Source: Astrocystis sublimbata (Eukaryota > Ascomycota > Sordariomycetes > Xylariales > Xylariaceae). Taken from it: a stretch of DNA of 64,000 nt. Of the stretch, positions 11,468-22,359 are shown in pieces. The DNA lies in NCBI GenBank assembly GCA_022453515.1, contig JAJNNY010000021.1, forward strand, positions 372,001 to 436,000, given 5' to 3'. Made by a program: the position numbers and the translations under genes. A model generated the notes under the pieces. It saw nothing but the letters and a program-made list of their open reading frames with translations, ran no database searches and was not told the DNA's origin. Within the stretch, counting starts at the first letter, position 1. Each line of letters begins with the position of its first letter.

Positions 11468-12430
11468 ATGGGCGTCAGTACTAAGTTCCTCATCATATCA
11501 GACACACATGCAGATGATATCCAACTGAACAAAGATATCAGTGCAGATGTGGCCATCCATTGTGGTGACCTAAATGAAGAGTCCAAGATAAACGAATTAC
11601 GAAAAAGCTTGCAACTTCTCAAAGACGTCAATGCGCCCCTGAAATTAGTGATTGCTGGAAACCGTGACTTCACTCTAGACGTACCAACGTTTAGAGCTAA
11701 AGTCGCTGAAGCAATTATTGCGCTGGAGCCGGAGCTTGTGAGGAGGGAATACGGATGTTATGGAGAGGCGCGGCAGCTGATTGACCAAACACCGGGCGTT
11801 ACATTACTCGATGAAGGAACGCGCCACTTCAACCTCCCAAATGGTGCACAGATGACCGTGTATGCAAGTCCGTATACACCTTCAGAAGGAGGCGGTGGTT
11901 TTCAATACTTGCCCAAGACAGGCCATCAGTTTGATATAGGAGAGCAGGTGGACGTCGTCATAACTCATGGCCCACCGCATGGGATCATGGACTTTTCCCA
12001 GTCACGAAGAGCGGGCTGTCCACATCTCTTCGCTACGATCGCGAAGGCTCGTCCGCGCCTCCACTGTTTCGGCCATATCCACGAAGGATGGGGTACAAAG
12101 CTTGTAGGGTGGAGGAGTCGAGTGAGTGAGCAGCCAACTCATTTTACCGACATTGACAACAACAATTCCAAAGTTATCGAGAAGTTATCAAACATCACAG
12201 ATACCAAGTACGATACGGCAGAAATGAGATTGGAGAAGCTTGAAATCGCACAACGGCTCAGCCAGAGGGGGTATTGCTCAACAAGCCATTGCGCAGGCGA
12301 CGACCAACCACTAGAGAGGAAACAGCACACATTGTTTGTGAATGCAGCAGCTCAGGGTTTGGAGGGCCTTCTATACCAACCACCGTGGTTGGTCCAGCTT
12401 GAATTACCGCTAGCTGATCGGCGTGGATGA
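11468..12430 (+). CDS. Calcineurin-like metallophosphoesterase with GNRD in place of GNHD
   Basis: Single exon, 320 aa, from ATG 11468. The five metallophosphoesterase blocks are visible in order: IISDTHAD (D12, H14), HCGDLNE (D34), VIAGNRDF (N65-D67), VITHGPPHG (H167) and FGHIHEGWG (H203, H205). This set places it in the calcineurin-like superfamily, near fungal proteins related to the MPPED1/2 group, which bind two metal ions and hydrolyse phosphoesters; the substrate is unknown. The His of the GNH(D/E) block, normally important for catalysis, is Arg66 here while the metal ligands are intact. The last 90 residues are not conserved-looking. No signal peptide, so a cytosolic enzyme is expected. 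Confidence 0.85.
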   Translation: MGVSTKFLIISDTHADDIQLNKDISADVAIHCGDLNEESKINELRKSLQLLKDVNAPLKLVIAGNRDFTLDVPTFRAKVAEAIIALEPELVRREYGCYGEARQLIDQTPGVTLLDEGTRHFNLPNGAQMTVYASPYTPSEGGGGFQYLPKTGHQFDIGEQVDVVITHGPPHGIMDFSQSRRAGCPHLFATIAKARPRLHCFGHIHEGWGTKLVGWRSRVSEQPTHFTDIDNNNSKVIEKLSNITDTKYDTAEMRLEKLEIAQRLSQRGYCSTSHCAGDDQPLERKQHTLFVNAAAQGLEGLLYQPPWLVQLELPLADRRG

Positions 12431-13089
12431 CATTTTTATGATTTTGTCGCGCGGCCCAAGAGAGCGGCCAGCTAAGCAGTGTGATGAAGAAGCGGGTCAA
12501 GTTCTTTCAGAGCTGGGGAATGCCTAGGGCTGTTGACAGAAAAAAAAGAGACACCAAGCCCAGTTTTCTCCCCCATAGTACTTCTGAAGCTAGAAAACTT
12601 TATTCCGTTAATTCCTATTCTAGTAGCTATCATAACTCTTCCTGCCCTAAGGCGATTCTGTTTTTATTTATTTGATATTTAATGTCTTAGGGATCAAAGC
12701 TTCATTTGTTGTTGAGTGACAACTGTCTAACACCTTTCCCTATACTAGTATAGTATACTATACTCGAGCTTTGTTTATAAGATTATTATGCTTAGATTAA
12801 TCCAATCTATTAAATATACTTTAATATTCCAGGGTGGCAGCAAATGTTACTTTAGTAGACCCGCCAAGGCAAGCGTCTCTTTTTTTTTTTTCTGTCAACA
12901 GCGTCGGCTACGGAAGTTGGATCGTTTCTCATTGCAATTATGGGTAGCCACAATGTTGCCGCCGCTTTGCGGCTGTTGAATAATTAAGTTTTTTTTTACC
13001 TGTGCTTTTACTCTTCAGAAAGCGCTACGTGATTACATTATATGATACAAACTCATCCATCTAAACCATCTCGGCCAGAATCTTCCGAC
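12431..13089. other. AT-rich intergenic block
   Basis: Clearly richer in A/T than its flanks, especially 12590-12830, with adjoining palindromes TATACTAGTATA (12741-12752) and TAGTATACTA (12751-12760), and T runs near 12885 and 12990. No gene, terminal repeat or target-site duplication was found. It may be a mutated repeat relic, but this is not shown. Confidence 0.45.
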
Positions 13090-16000
13090 TCAGGTATTCT
13101 TTCGATTCAAAATCCCATTACCGACTATCTTGGCCTTGCCAAATGTGTTCTTCACACCGCCAGTGAAGAAGGATGACCGCTGCGGTTTGAGCGCCAACGG
13201 CTGGTTGTCCCATGACCCGGGCTCGTTATTGAACTGCTGCTGCTGCTGCTCTTGTTGCTGTTGCGCAGCTTGCAAGCTGGCGTAGTAGCTTTGGTATTTT
13301 TCGTCCTGTTCGGGCGCATACGCTTGTTGAGCATACACTTGCGGTTGAGACTGCTGGTACATGTTGGGGTTGTAGGCTGTGTACGCCTGCTGCTGCTGCT
13401 GCTGTATCTGCTGGATTCCTTGCTGGCCAACGTAGTGTGTCTCGGGCGCCCCGTACTGCGAGCTGTAAGCCTGGTATTGTGGTTTTTGTTGCTGCGGCGG
13501 GTATCCCGTCATCGTTGCTGCAGGGGCTGTCTGCGCGGGTTGACTCGGCTGGTATGACTGCCTGTACATGTTCTGGTACGGCGCCGCGGAGGACGACGAA
13601 GGCATTGTCTGATGCCCTGTCGGTTGCTCCTGTATGCTTGAGACAGGAATCGGCGCTTGCGCTGGAGCGTCATGCAGTTGGTCGTAATGCGCTTGTTCTT
13701 GCTGATGATGCTGCTGCTGCTGCTGACCTGGATGATACGGCGCAGTCGGTGTCCGAGCATCATAGTCGGCGCTCGTACTCGGCGCCTGATACCCAGTATC
13801 GAGCGTCCTCGGAGAAGGTGTCTGGCTCTGACGCGAAATGTTGCCCAATGGTGCAGGCTTCCTTCTCATGAGGGTCTGCGAAGGAAGCTCGGCTGGCCCA
13901 TGTGATGAGTCGCGCGGCAGAATCGGGGAGTCATCGAAGAGTCCAGCTTCATTTTGCTGCCGTCTTCCTCGTAATGGATCTGTGTGCTCATTGTAGTTCA
14001 GGGGAGCATCAGCTCTGTCATACTGGAGCGCCAGGGGTTGGTTGTCCAGTGCCGATTGGAGTTGTTCCGTTAATTGGGTGACGGGATCCGGAATATTCGG
14101 CGCGCCGTCGTCTAGAGAGCTGTCGTCTGCTTCACTACGGTCTCCATACATTGACGACGCAGCAAAGGAGGCAGCATCCGTCGCGTCGTCGTCGGTAGGA
14201 ACTTCGGTTGGAGCCTCGCTTTCGAACCGATCAGAGCCCCCATTCGAATCCGCGTGGTCCGACCCTTCGGAGGCAGCCTGGTCACCTTCTAAAAAATTAT
14301 GCTGGTCCTCACGATAACCTACGGCCCCCGAGACATCTCTGGACTGTTCGTCGTCTTGGTTGTTGAGTCTATATAACTCAGCAGGTACGGCGTCGGTCAT
14401 GTAATTCAACTCAGATTGTTCATCATCCTGAGCATTCCAATTGCGACTGATACCATTCGAGGGATTGACGGGCACCTCGTTAGCGGAACCATTCACGCCA
14501 TTGTGATTATCATGATGTCCCAACGACCTTGTTTCAGGTTCGTTCATATCTCCGTTCGCTTCGATGCGGTTCGAATGCTGCGTTTCCGGCCGATTATCAT
14601 CATCGTAATTGAGACCTTGGTTATCATTCGTAGCAGAACGGATGATGCTGGTTACAGCCGGATTTCCCGAATCCATTGCCCTTTTGAGAGCCTTGAAAAT
14701 AACTGATGTGTGCTCTACCAGCAACTCCAGGCAGTCTGTATTGTCATTTTCCAGCGCTGCTTCAAGCGCAGTCCCATTCCCCGGGCTTGACTGCATAATG
14801 TCAGCACCGTTTGCAAGGAGGCACTTGACGGCATCGGGCTCGCCATGGGATGATGCCATGACGAGTGCAGTATCGCCGTCTTCATCGGCTAGGTTGATAT
14901 CGGCCCCGGCAGCGAGGAGTTGCTCGATGGAAGAGACCGGCATGAAGGAAGCAGCATTGATTAGGGGTGTTGACCTCTCAGGCCCCCCGAGAACATCAAT
15001 CGTCGACTTGGCCCTGATCAGCATATCAAGAATGTCAACCTCGTCCCCTCTCGTCGCCGCAATAATTGGCGGTGAGCATGTCCCAGAACCAAGGTCAGGA
15101 TTGGCTCCAGAATCGAGCAAGAGTCGGACGATGTCCGTCTGAGATGCTTCAGTGGCGCCCTGGAGCGCAGTCCCTTCTTCGAAGTTCTCGTTGGAGGTAA
15201 GGGCATTTACGTCGGCGCCTTGCTTGATGAGCTCCTCTACAACCTCGTAATGCCCCTGTGCCGCAGCGGCTTGAATGGCATAACCCTCGGGATCATTGAC
15301 ATTGGCGCCAGCATTCAGGAGCATCTTGACGATGTCAATGGTACCATCGTAAGCCGCTGCTGTTAGGGCGTTGCCATATCTACAAATGTTAGTGTCATCG
15401 AACTTTCCATGTGTAAGGTTACCAGGATGACTTACTCTTCACCTTTCGCATTTGGATCTGCTCGGAATTTTGTCAAAAGCATCTCGACCGTCGACTCCTT
15501 CTCTGTATCAGTAGCTTCATAGAGCGATTGGCCCAGAGTCTCAGCAGTGATTGACCCATTTGCGTATTCCCAGCAGATCTCGAGCATTTTGTCTTGTGGC
15601 TCGGAACAAGTCGCTGCCGCGAGGAAGAGCCCATTGCAGTCGAGGCCAGGGCATCTTTGGAGAAGTATCGTCACAACATCCCAATTCCATTCCTCGACAG
15701 CAGCATTAAGCGCAGACTGAAAATATTGTTCAGTGTGCTGGAATTCGAGGAGCTTAGTGAGAACATCGATTTTCCCTGCCTCTGCTGCAGATACAAGCGC
15801 CTTTGAGTACTCCACAGCAGGCAGTTTATCCGCATACTGATTGATCAGATACTCGAACATGGAAATGTCTGCTAGCAGTGCTGCTAATGCCAGCGGGGAA
15901 GCAACGTCTTCCTTGTCCGTGGTCAAGGAGACACCGTGTTCGACAAGCAGCTCGACGGCATCTCGGTTTCCAGAGCAGATCGCAGCGCTGACAACGGGGC

Positions 16001-19000
16001 CGATATCACAGGCGGTGGCATCAGCTTTCGCCCCTCGCATGACTAGTTTCTTCATTACCTCCGTATGGCCGCCGAAAGCAGCCATGTGTAAGGGCGTTTG
16101 TTCCGCATCTTCGATACCATCGTCAATGGGCGCACCTCTGTTGAGTAGCTCCTCAACAATCTGAGACCGCCCGAAGAAGGCGGCAAAGTGTAGAGGGGTG
16201 TTCACCAAGGAGTCACGGGTTTTGATTTCGGAATTCTCGGGGTCGCTGTTCCGTATTAGAGCTGCGACGAGCGGTTTAAAGCCCAGCGAGGCGGCGACAT
16301 GCAAGCCCGTCAGGGTTGTCCGGTCAAAATCGTCAAAAGTAGGCACTAGATGGCAGTACTCTTCGAGCCACTTGCGGCGAATGAAGGATCCGGCTTTCCA
16401 AAAGTCCACCTCAAGGCTCAGGTCCTCGGCGATATCTAGGGTCGCTTTCGAAGCGTGTCTCAGCCAATATTTGATCATGTAAGGCAGAGCAACATAGTTG
16501 ATGACTGACTCTGCGTCATCTTCGTCTTCTTCTTCTTCTTCTTCTTCTTCCTCATCTTCATCATCTTCCTCGTCCTCGTCCTCATTCTCATTCTCATCGT
16601 CGTCAGCCTCAACTTCCGACTCGTGCTCGCTTTGCCTAACAGTCCCCGTCTCGATTCCGTTGTTTGCATCATCATCTTGATCCTCGGCATCGTTTTCTTT
16701 GGTAGCGTCTTCTGCCGTCTCGTCGTTCCCTTCTGGTTCTTCGAGTGGTTCCGGTGGGAGGCTACCGTATAATTCCTTTAAGTGAGAAAACGAGCGGAGG
16801 GCAAGGACTCCGTTTTGCCATTTGGTTTCTTCTTTCGATAGTCCGAGTAGATCTTTAGAATTGTCGAGCAGATGGTCCTTGACAACACTGTTCATGAAGC
16901 CGATTGTTTCGGACTTGGTCGACAAGAGCGGTTTGCATTTGTCAACCAGTTCTTGGAGATAGGTCTTTTCTTCTTCGGTTGTGCGCAGCCCCGCGAGTAT
17001 AACCAGCTCCGCTATGCTTGGATTTTCATATGTGAGCACCAGAGCACGAAGCATCTCCTTGATCTCCTCAGCCTCCTTCGCGTTCGCCTTGAAAACCTCT
17101 AACCAAGATCTATTGAGCATGCTCCTCAAATCCTGGGGCATGGTTTCCAGAGCCCTGCGTACTGGCAGATCGCTCTGTGTTTCGGGCATGCCCGCGAGCT
17201 GAACGCATGTTATGTCGATCCATTGGGTATTCTGTGCTCGCCTCCCGATCAAGCTACTGGCAAAGTATGCCAGAGCTTTGTTGTAATTCTTCGATTGCTC
17301 AAGCACGGAAACTTTCTGTTTAGCATGCTTCCGTAGAGCATTTTGCACTTGGTTTCCATACTTCTCATCCTCAAGATCGACGAGTCGAACGCCGTCGCTT
17401 TTCAGCGCCTCGTCTACGTTATGGGCGTCTCTACTCGTTATGAACCATCTGGTAGGGACACGCCTGTCGTTATTCAGACCTTGGACTTCGGCACTGAGAT
17501 AATTCATCAATTTAATCGTCGAATCCGACAATTCCGGCAGACAGTGAATGTTGTTCAAAACAAAAATCACCTTTCTGCCGATGAATTCATCTGTTACAAG
17601 CAAATCAGTAAGACGGTGCGAATAACCAATGTCACTCAGTTCCTGCACTTACCCATCAGCATCTCCTGGAGAGTTGCCCAAAGATTTTCAACGGCCGCCC
17701 GCGCTTGGGACTTGCTTCCCTCATTTGCTGACTTTTTGACGTATTGCTTCGCATAAGCAGCTAACGTCACTTGTTGGTTGATGAGCTGCCGAATGAGACT
17801 TTTTAGGACGTCTTCGGCGGTGTTGTAATCTGGGTTCGAGTCGCAGAAGAAGCATGCGAGTAAAACGGGATCGTCGCTATTGTCCTCCTCGCCACTTTTT
17901 ATGATGTGTTTTTCGATCTCCTCAACAGCAGCCATAGATGCACTGGTTTTGCCCCTGCCTTCAGGGCCACGGATCCATAGACAGTCCCTGTTTCGTAATT
18001 GCGCCATCTCCAGATCTTCGGTGCCCTCCGCTAGCCATTGCGCGTATTCAACTTCTGTCGTTATCCACGAGGATGGGGCATATGTTTGTCGGAGGGTATT
18101 GCGCTTTTTCTGAACCTGTGCGCCCTCAAGTGCTTCCATAATCTTGCTAATCATGTCTCGATCAATGTCCCTGACCGAGTTCAAGCGATTCTTAACAGAG
18201 AGCTGAGCTCCGTGAATTATCTTCCGAACCGGCTCACGTACGAACTGGCTCCACCTGGTGTCTCTATGTCCGTGGAATTTGACCAGGTCACGATGGTTGC
18301 AAACAAGACCTAGCTCGTCAACACCAGGTAACGTCGCCGAGTCCCGGCTGACGAATTCGGCGTATTTCTTTGGGATGACTGCTTTTGATAGGCCAAAGAG
18401 AGCAGGTAAGCCAGCTATTTCAGAAAAGTCGGTAGGCTGCTCCTCATAAAAGCAAAAGAGCTCGATTTTCGGGCTGAGTTTTCCAACGAGCCGCATGAAC
18501 TCATGCTTCAACTCGCGCAGACCCTCGTCTCCCTCCTTCATCAAGTCCAATAACTTGGAGGATGTTGCTTGACCCATCTTTTCAGCCACGTGGGCGTACA
18601 TAACCGCAACTGAAGCTACGGGAGCACCACCGAAAGGTGTTCCGAAGAATATGGCTGCTGCGATAGCCTCGAACATGATTGGGAACTTATCCCGTCGTTG
18701 GTCTGCAACAGTTATTGCCTTGGCTATCACCAGGCCGCCCACTACAACATCCAGTGTTAGTATCTTTCATTGTAAAGCGTACTCGATGTCTTACTGCTGT
18801 GGCCGATGAAGACAATAGGTCGCCGTGGGCAATTCTATCAACCTTAGCATTTGCACGCCACATCACATTGAAAGACTGTACGCCTTACTTTTCGCACGCT
18901 TTGTAGACCTGTCAGCATCGCCATGGCCACATTGGCCATGAACTGCTTCACTTTTAACGAGCCCCTCCATGCTGATTGATATTTATACAGTAGCACTCGC

Positions 19001-19306
19001 GATTTGGGGAAATCCTTGACAAGTGCCTCAGTCGTCCAGTTGAACTGGGTGCTTTCAGATTTCCAACTCTCCTCTGGGTGAGCACCCAAGCCTGGTACAA
19101 GCACAATGCTATAAAACACATCGTTAGATAATCTGATAAAGCGTTTCAATGAGTGGGAGAGCCTACTCTAAGTCCGGAGAAGCATTTTGCTTTTCTGGAG
19201 GATACAGCTGTTTCATGGCCTGTTCAACAACACTGTAGTCTTTTTTGTCCTTATCCTTCGTAGGGCCAGGGCCGCCCTTCCGCGTTGCCGAGCGCTGGAG
19301 AGACAT
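13090..19306 (-). CDS. NLR-like protein: SesB-type alpha/beta hydrolase - NACHT - ankyrin repeats - Gln-rich tail
   Basis: Six exons on the minus strand: 19167-19306, 18889-19108, 18795-18834, 17653-18741, 15436-17590, 13090-15379; introns of 53-62 bp, 1977 aa. Residues 47-290 are an alpha/beta hydrolase of the SesB/DUF676 type: VLVPGLGAHPEESW, nucleophile elbow GHSMGG (Ser133) split by intron 3, and the likely catalytic His283 in NHRDLVKF. A NACHT-type NTPase follows: Walker A GPEGRGKT (392-399) and a degenerate Walker B FVLNNIHC (N509-N510 where Asp/Glu are usual). An acidic linker (about 779-858) interrupts the region before YMIKYWLRHAS. Ankyrin repeats run from about 917 to 1400. The last 550 residues are disordered and rich in Gln, Tyr and Pro. 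This is the architecture of fungal NLRs in heterokaryon incompatibility and non-self recognition; its ligand and partner are unknown. Confidence 0.85.
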
Positions 19307-20260
19307 TGTGATGCTGCACTTCCAAGGAGCCAAGAAGTTCAGATCTCAAGGTCACGCCGCATCGACCATAGAGGATATCATATGTTATGTACTTAGGCAG
19401 TGAGCTCATATATATTTGTACCTAGCAAAGGAGCATGCCATTCCTCAGCTAAGCTGGGTATGGGCAAGCCTTGGCTCCCAGACCCGTCTGGAGCAACAGG
19501 GGCTAGCCATGTGTTTTCGTGTAGAGGAACTTGTGTCAGCCACTCAACATCATGTGTTATTCACCAATTCTAGCTACACTAGACGTAGACTAGCTAGCGG
19601 CCCTTACCTTACCTTGTGTAGTATAGCAGTAAGATCGGAAGATGATGCGCCATGCTAGAAATAAAAGATAATTTCGCTAGCACGGCCAGGTCGCAAGGGA
19701 AGTGGACCCGTTTACCGTGCACATAGTGTAATACGTTAGCTGCTCATGGGGGCAAGAATCCTTCACCAAGGTAATGAAGTCTAGATCTTTGAAGACACGG
19801 ACAATTTTTGATTGAGATAGATCATAGTGACTCAATGAGAGGATTCTAAAAGGTCGACGTTGTTTCTCAACACTACCACGTATACCTAGTCGCAAATAAA
19901 AACGATGAGGATAGCTGGAAAAGTAAGATGGCCTTGCCAGCCACTAAGCACTTAGTCTCATCATACTGCGCCAAAAATAGATACTCAGAGATTAGCGGCT
20001 ACCAATCCTACCAAGGCGACGCCGAGACGGCCAAAAGTAGATAAGAATCATCTGGGCAAAAAGCTGGGGTGTGATTGTTAGTCTCAGATGTGAATCAGCC
20101 CTAACAAGGGTGGCGATGTGTCTTGGTATATACCAATGCCACCCTAGTATAAATAAATATAGTCCCATATCATGTGCATATTCTCGTGATCGCTGAGTGA
20201 CGACCTCACTGCTTTTACGAAACTGTTAGTGCCAAAAAAAAAAAACATCCACTCAGTCCA
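19307..20260. other. Divergent promoter region, NLR / membrane protein
   Basis: Upstream region of two divergent genes. It contains the 14-bp perfect palindrome TTGGTATATACCAA near 20121-20134 and a run of about 12 A at 20234-20245 just before the next start. Open frames here have no support. Confidence 0.5.
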
Positions 20261-21334
20261 ATGAAGTCACCTCCAGCAGTATCGGCATTCCCTATGGGCG
20301 ACCTTCGCGCTCCCTTCAGCACTCGGGTGCTCGAGCAGTCCCCAGAGCAGCAGGAATTTATTTCTCAGCTACCAGCATCGCATCGAACAAAAGAAGACCA
20401 GATCATCGCTCCAGAAGCCGACGCGAAATGGCTTGGGGGCGAGCTCCTTGTCGACAAGATAAACTTTATACAAGATCACTTATGGATGTGTGGCCGCCCT
20501 ATGCCACCGCGGCCACTGCATTATCAAATCGTCATATCCAGGGAAATTACCATCACAGAAAGCCCAGAGCTACACCTCCTCTGGTCAAATCATCGCATCT
20601 TCATCAAGCCGCTACCGTCATGGCTCCTTGAACCAGAGTTTTGGAAGCGTCATATTCTGCAAGACGACGACCTTGCGCGATGCGCGCGAGGATTCATCTA
20701 CTCGTATACCGCACTGATCGCATACCCAAGTGATTTTCGCCTAGCTCAGGAGAAAGGCTTGCTTCCATCCTCCCTTACTTGGGACGGGTGGAAATGTGTA
20801 ACCAAGGAAACGCTGCAAGACCATGATATGGCTATGGTGAACCCAAGATACTGGTACGGCGAACTTCGTCTCGGTCGGCTGAACAAGGTCTACAGACTGA
20901 AAGGCGCCATCTTCCGAGGTTACTCCAAGGTGGGCGGTCACACAGTGTACTACGACCTGATAGCGGACAACTTTGCGGTACTGGCAACATTGCTTGGTTA
21001 CGTCGTGATCGTGTTGACATCACTTCAAGTGGGACTCGGCGTGGACAGGCTCATCGAGAATACGGCCTTCATGGATTTCAGCTATGGTTTCACTGTGTTC
21101 AGCATCATTGCGCCACTAATAGCAGGTGTTGGGATTTTCCTCTTCATCCTCGCAATGTTCATCAGTAATTGGATTGTAACGAAGAAGTACGAGGAGAAGA
21201 GATTCAAGGAGATGGGGGTAGAGCCATATTGGAGAGCTAAACATGGCAAGGCAGCGCAAGGGACGCGGCCAAACAAGGGCATGCCCGTTGCATCGTCGCA
21301 AAGCGAAGCTGAGCACAACTATGAATCTATTTAG
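20261..21334 (+). CDS. Fungal-specific two-helix membrane protein (DUF6601-like)
   Basis: Single exon, 357 aa. Residues 1-230 are soluble, with conserved-looking blocks around WLGGELLVDKINFIQDHLWM, IFIKPLPSWLLEPEFW and GFIYSYTALIAYPSDF, and a Tyr/Arg-rich stretch LNKVYRLKGAIFRGY. Two hydrophobic helices follow at about 237-258 and 278-306, then a short charged tail starting VTKKYEEKRF. This layout fits a family found in filamentous ascomycetes that I believe is DUF6601; the number is from memory and should be checked. Function is unknown. The helices at the C-terminal end suggest a tail-side membrane anchor with the large N-terminal part probably cytosolic. It is divergent from the NLR gene. 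Confidence 0.75.
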   Translation: MKSPPAVSAFPMGDLRAPFSTRVLEQSPEQQEFISQLPASHRTKEDQIIAPEADAKWLGGELLVDKINFIQDHLWMCGRPMPPRPLHYQIVISREITITESPELHLLWSNHRIFIKPLPSWLLEPEFWKRHILQDDDLARCARGFIYSYTALIAYPSDFRLAQEKGLLPSSLTWDGWKCVTKETLQDHDMAMVNPRYWYGELRLGRLNKVYRLKGAIFRGYSKVGGHTVYYDLIADNFAVLATLLGYVVIVLTSLQVGLGVDRLIENTAFMDFSYGFTVFSIIAPLIAGVGIFLFILAMFISNWIVTKKYEEKRFKEMGVEPYWRAKHGKAAQGTRPNKGMPVASSQSEAEHNYESI

Positions 21335-21838
21335 TCGATTCTAATCATTAATTTCAAACGAGCAAGGTCACTCTCAAGCTTCTGCACAGCGATGCCGGCG
21401 ATACTATTCCTCCCTGTGTGTCATTGAAACTGGGCCTACCTGTTCTTTCCCGTTCCTTTTCCCTGTGTACCAATTACGCGTACTAGACCGGCATAGTCCC
21501 GTCAGTTGCGGAATTTCGACTAATGAGACGACAGCTTGAAGAGACACATTGTTTGTCAGGAGGGTACTGTAATTTCCGATGCGGAGGTTGAAGTTGTCCC
21601 ACGCACATGGCAAACAAAGAGACACAGATTGGTAGTCGTCTGTTTACCAGATAATCTACAAGTGCATATATTACTACCAAGGTCTTGCGTGTCTCGATTA
21701 AGTTTCTGTTCACCTCATGGCTTTCTTCACTTGACCTTTCGTTCTATTCATTATCACTATTAAAATCCCAACCTATTTTGACTACCTTTCACCTTAGCTC
21801 ACTCAGGGGTGATATATTCTTGACATACCCTACCAACA
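21335..21838. other. Promoter of the small secreted protein gene
   Basis: No gene recognised. T-rich and CTT-rich stretch (21650-21790) before the start codon, typical of a fungal promoter/leader. Confidence 0.45.
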
Positions 21839-22330
21839 ATGCCTGCCCAAAGCATTATGAAGCTCATCACCCTCCTCGCCCTACCCATGTCGGCATTTGC
21901 TGTGCCCGACTCTGCTTTGGCCAAGCGGTACTATCCGGTTCCCTTCTCGGACGACAGTCTGAATCGACCCCAGGACATCTGCTCAACACCAACCTACCAC
22001 GACTTCGATTCTTCAAATACGGCCAACATGGCTGACTGTCTCAAGATCGGTGAATGGTCGCAGAAATACAACGGCATGTGGCTTCTGGACCACACAACCT
22101 CTGGCGACGAAAATGATGAGGACTGGCACATACTCATCGTGGAGGGCAATTGCGCATTGTGCGCCAAGAACACGGCGCCCGCATACGTCGGCAACGTGGA
22201 TGTCGTGGATCTCATTGAGGATTTGCGCAAGACCCAGGGCACTGATACCGGGCCTGTCGAGGTGCGCGGCATCTTCGATCAATGCAAGGGCTGGACCAAT
22301 GTGACTTTCTGGATACGCCATGCGGTTTGA
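21839..22330 (+). CDS. Small secreted protein, Ecp2/Hce2-like
   Basis: Single exon, 163 aa. A signal peptide covers about residues 1-21 (MKLITLLALPMSAFA from the second ATG at 21857, which gives the more typical signal), followed by a short pro-segment ending in Lys29-Arg30, a Kex2-type site. The mature part is about 133 aa with five cysteines. The order of elements resembles the Hce2 domain named after the Cladosporium fulvum Ecp2 effector: Cys, Asp-Cys-Leu, a Trp-rich centre, GNCALC, then VGNVDVVDLIEDL. Family membership is suggestive, not certain. Small size, secretion and cysteines fit a candidate apoplastic effector or antagonist of microbes; target unknown. A 14-bp tandem duplication starts 2 bp after the stop. 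Confidence 0.7.
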   Translation: MPAQSIMKLITLLALPMSAFAVPDSALAKRYYPVPFSDDSLNRPQDICSTPTYHDFDSSNTANMADCLKIGEWSQKYNGMWLLDHTTSGDENDEDWHILIVEGNCALCAKNTAPAYVGNVDVVDLIEDLRKTQGTDTGPVEVRGIFDQCKGWTNVTFWIRHAV

Positions 22331-22331
22331 A

Positions 22332-22359
22332 GAGCTCGTCATGAGGAGCTCGTCATGAG
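22332..22359. repeat. Perfect 14-bp tandem duplication
   Basis: The unit GAGCTCGTCATGAG occurs twice head to tail at 22332-22345 and 22346-22359, directly behind the stop codon of the secreted-protein gene. Confidence 0.9.

Noticed and set aside
16498..16680. Poly-Ser protein on the + strand inside the NLR gene
   Set aside because: It is the opposite strand of the Glu/Asp-coding microsatellite in a well-supported exon.
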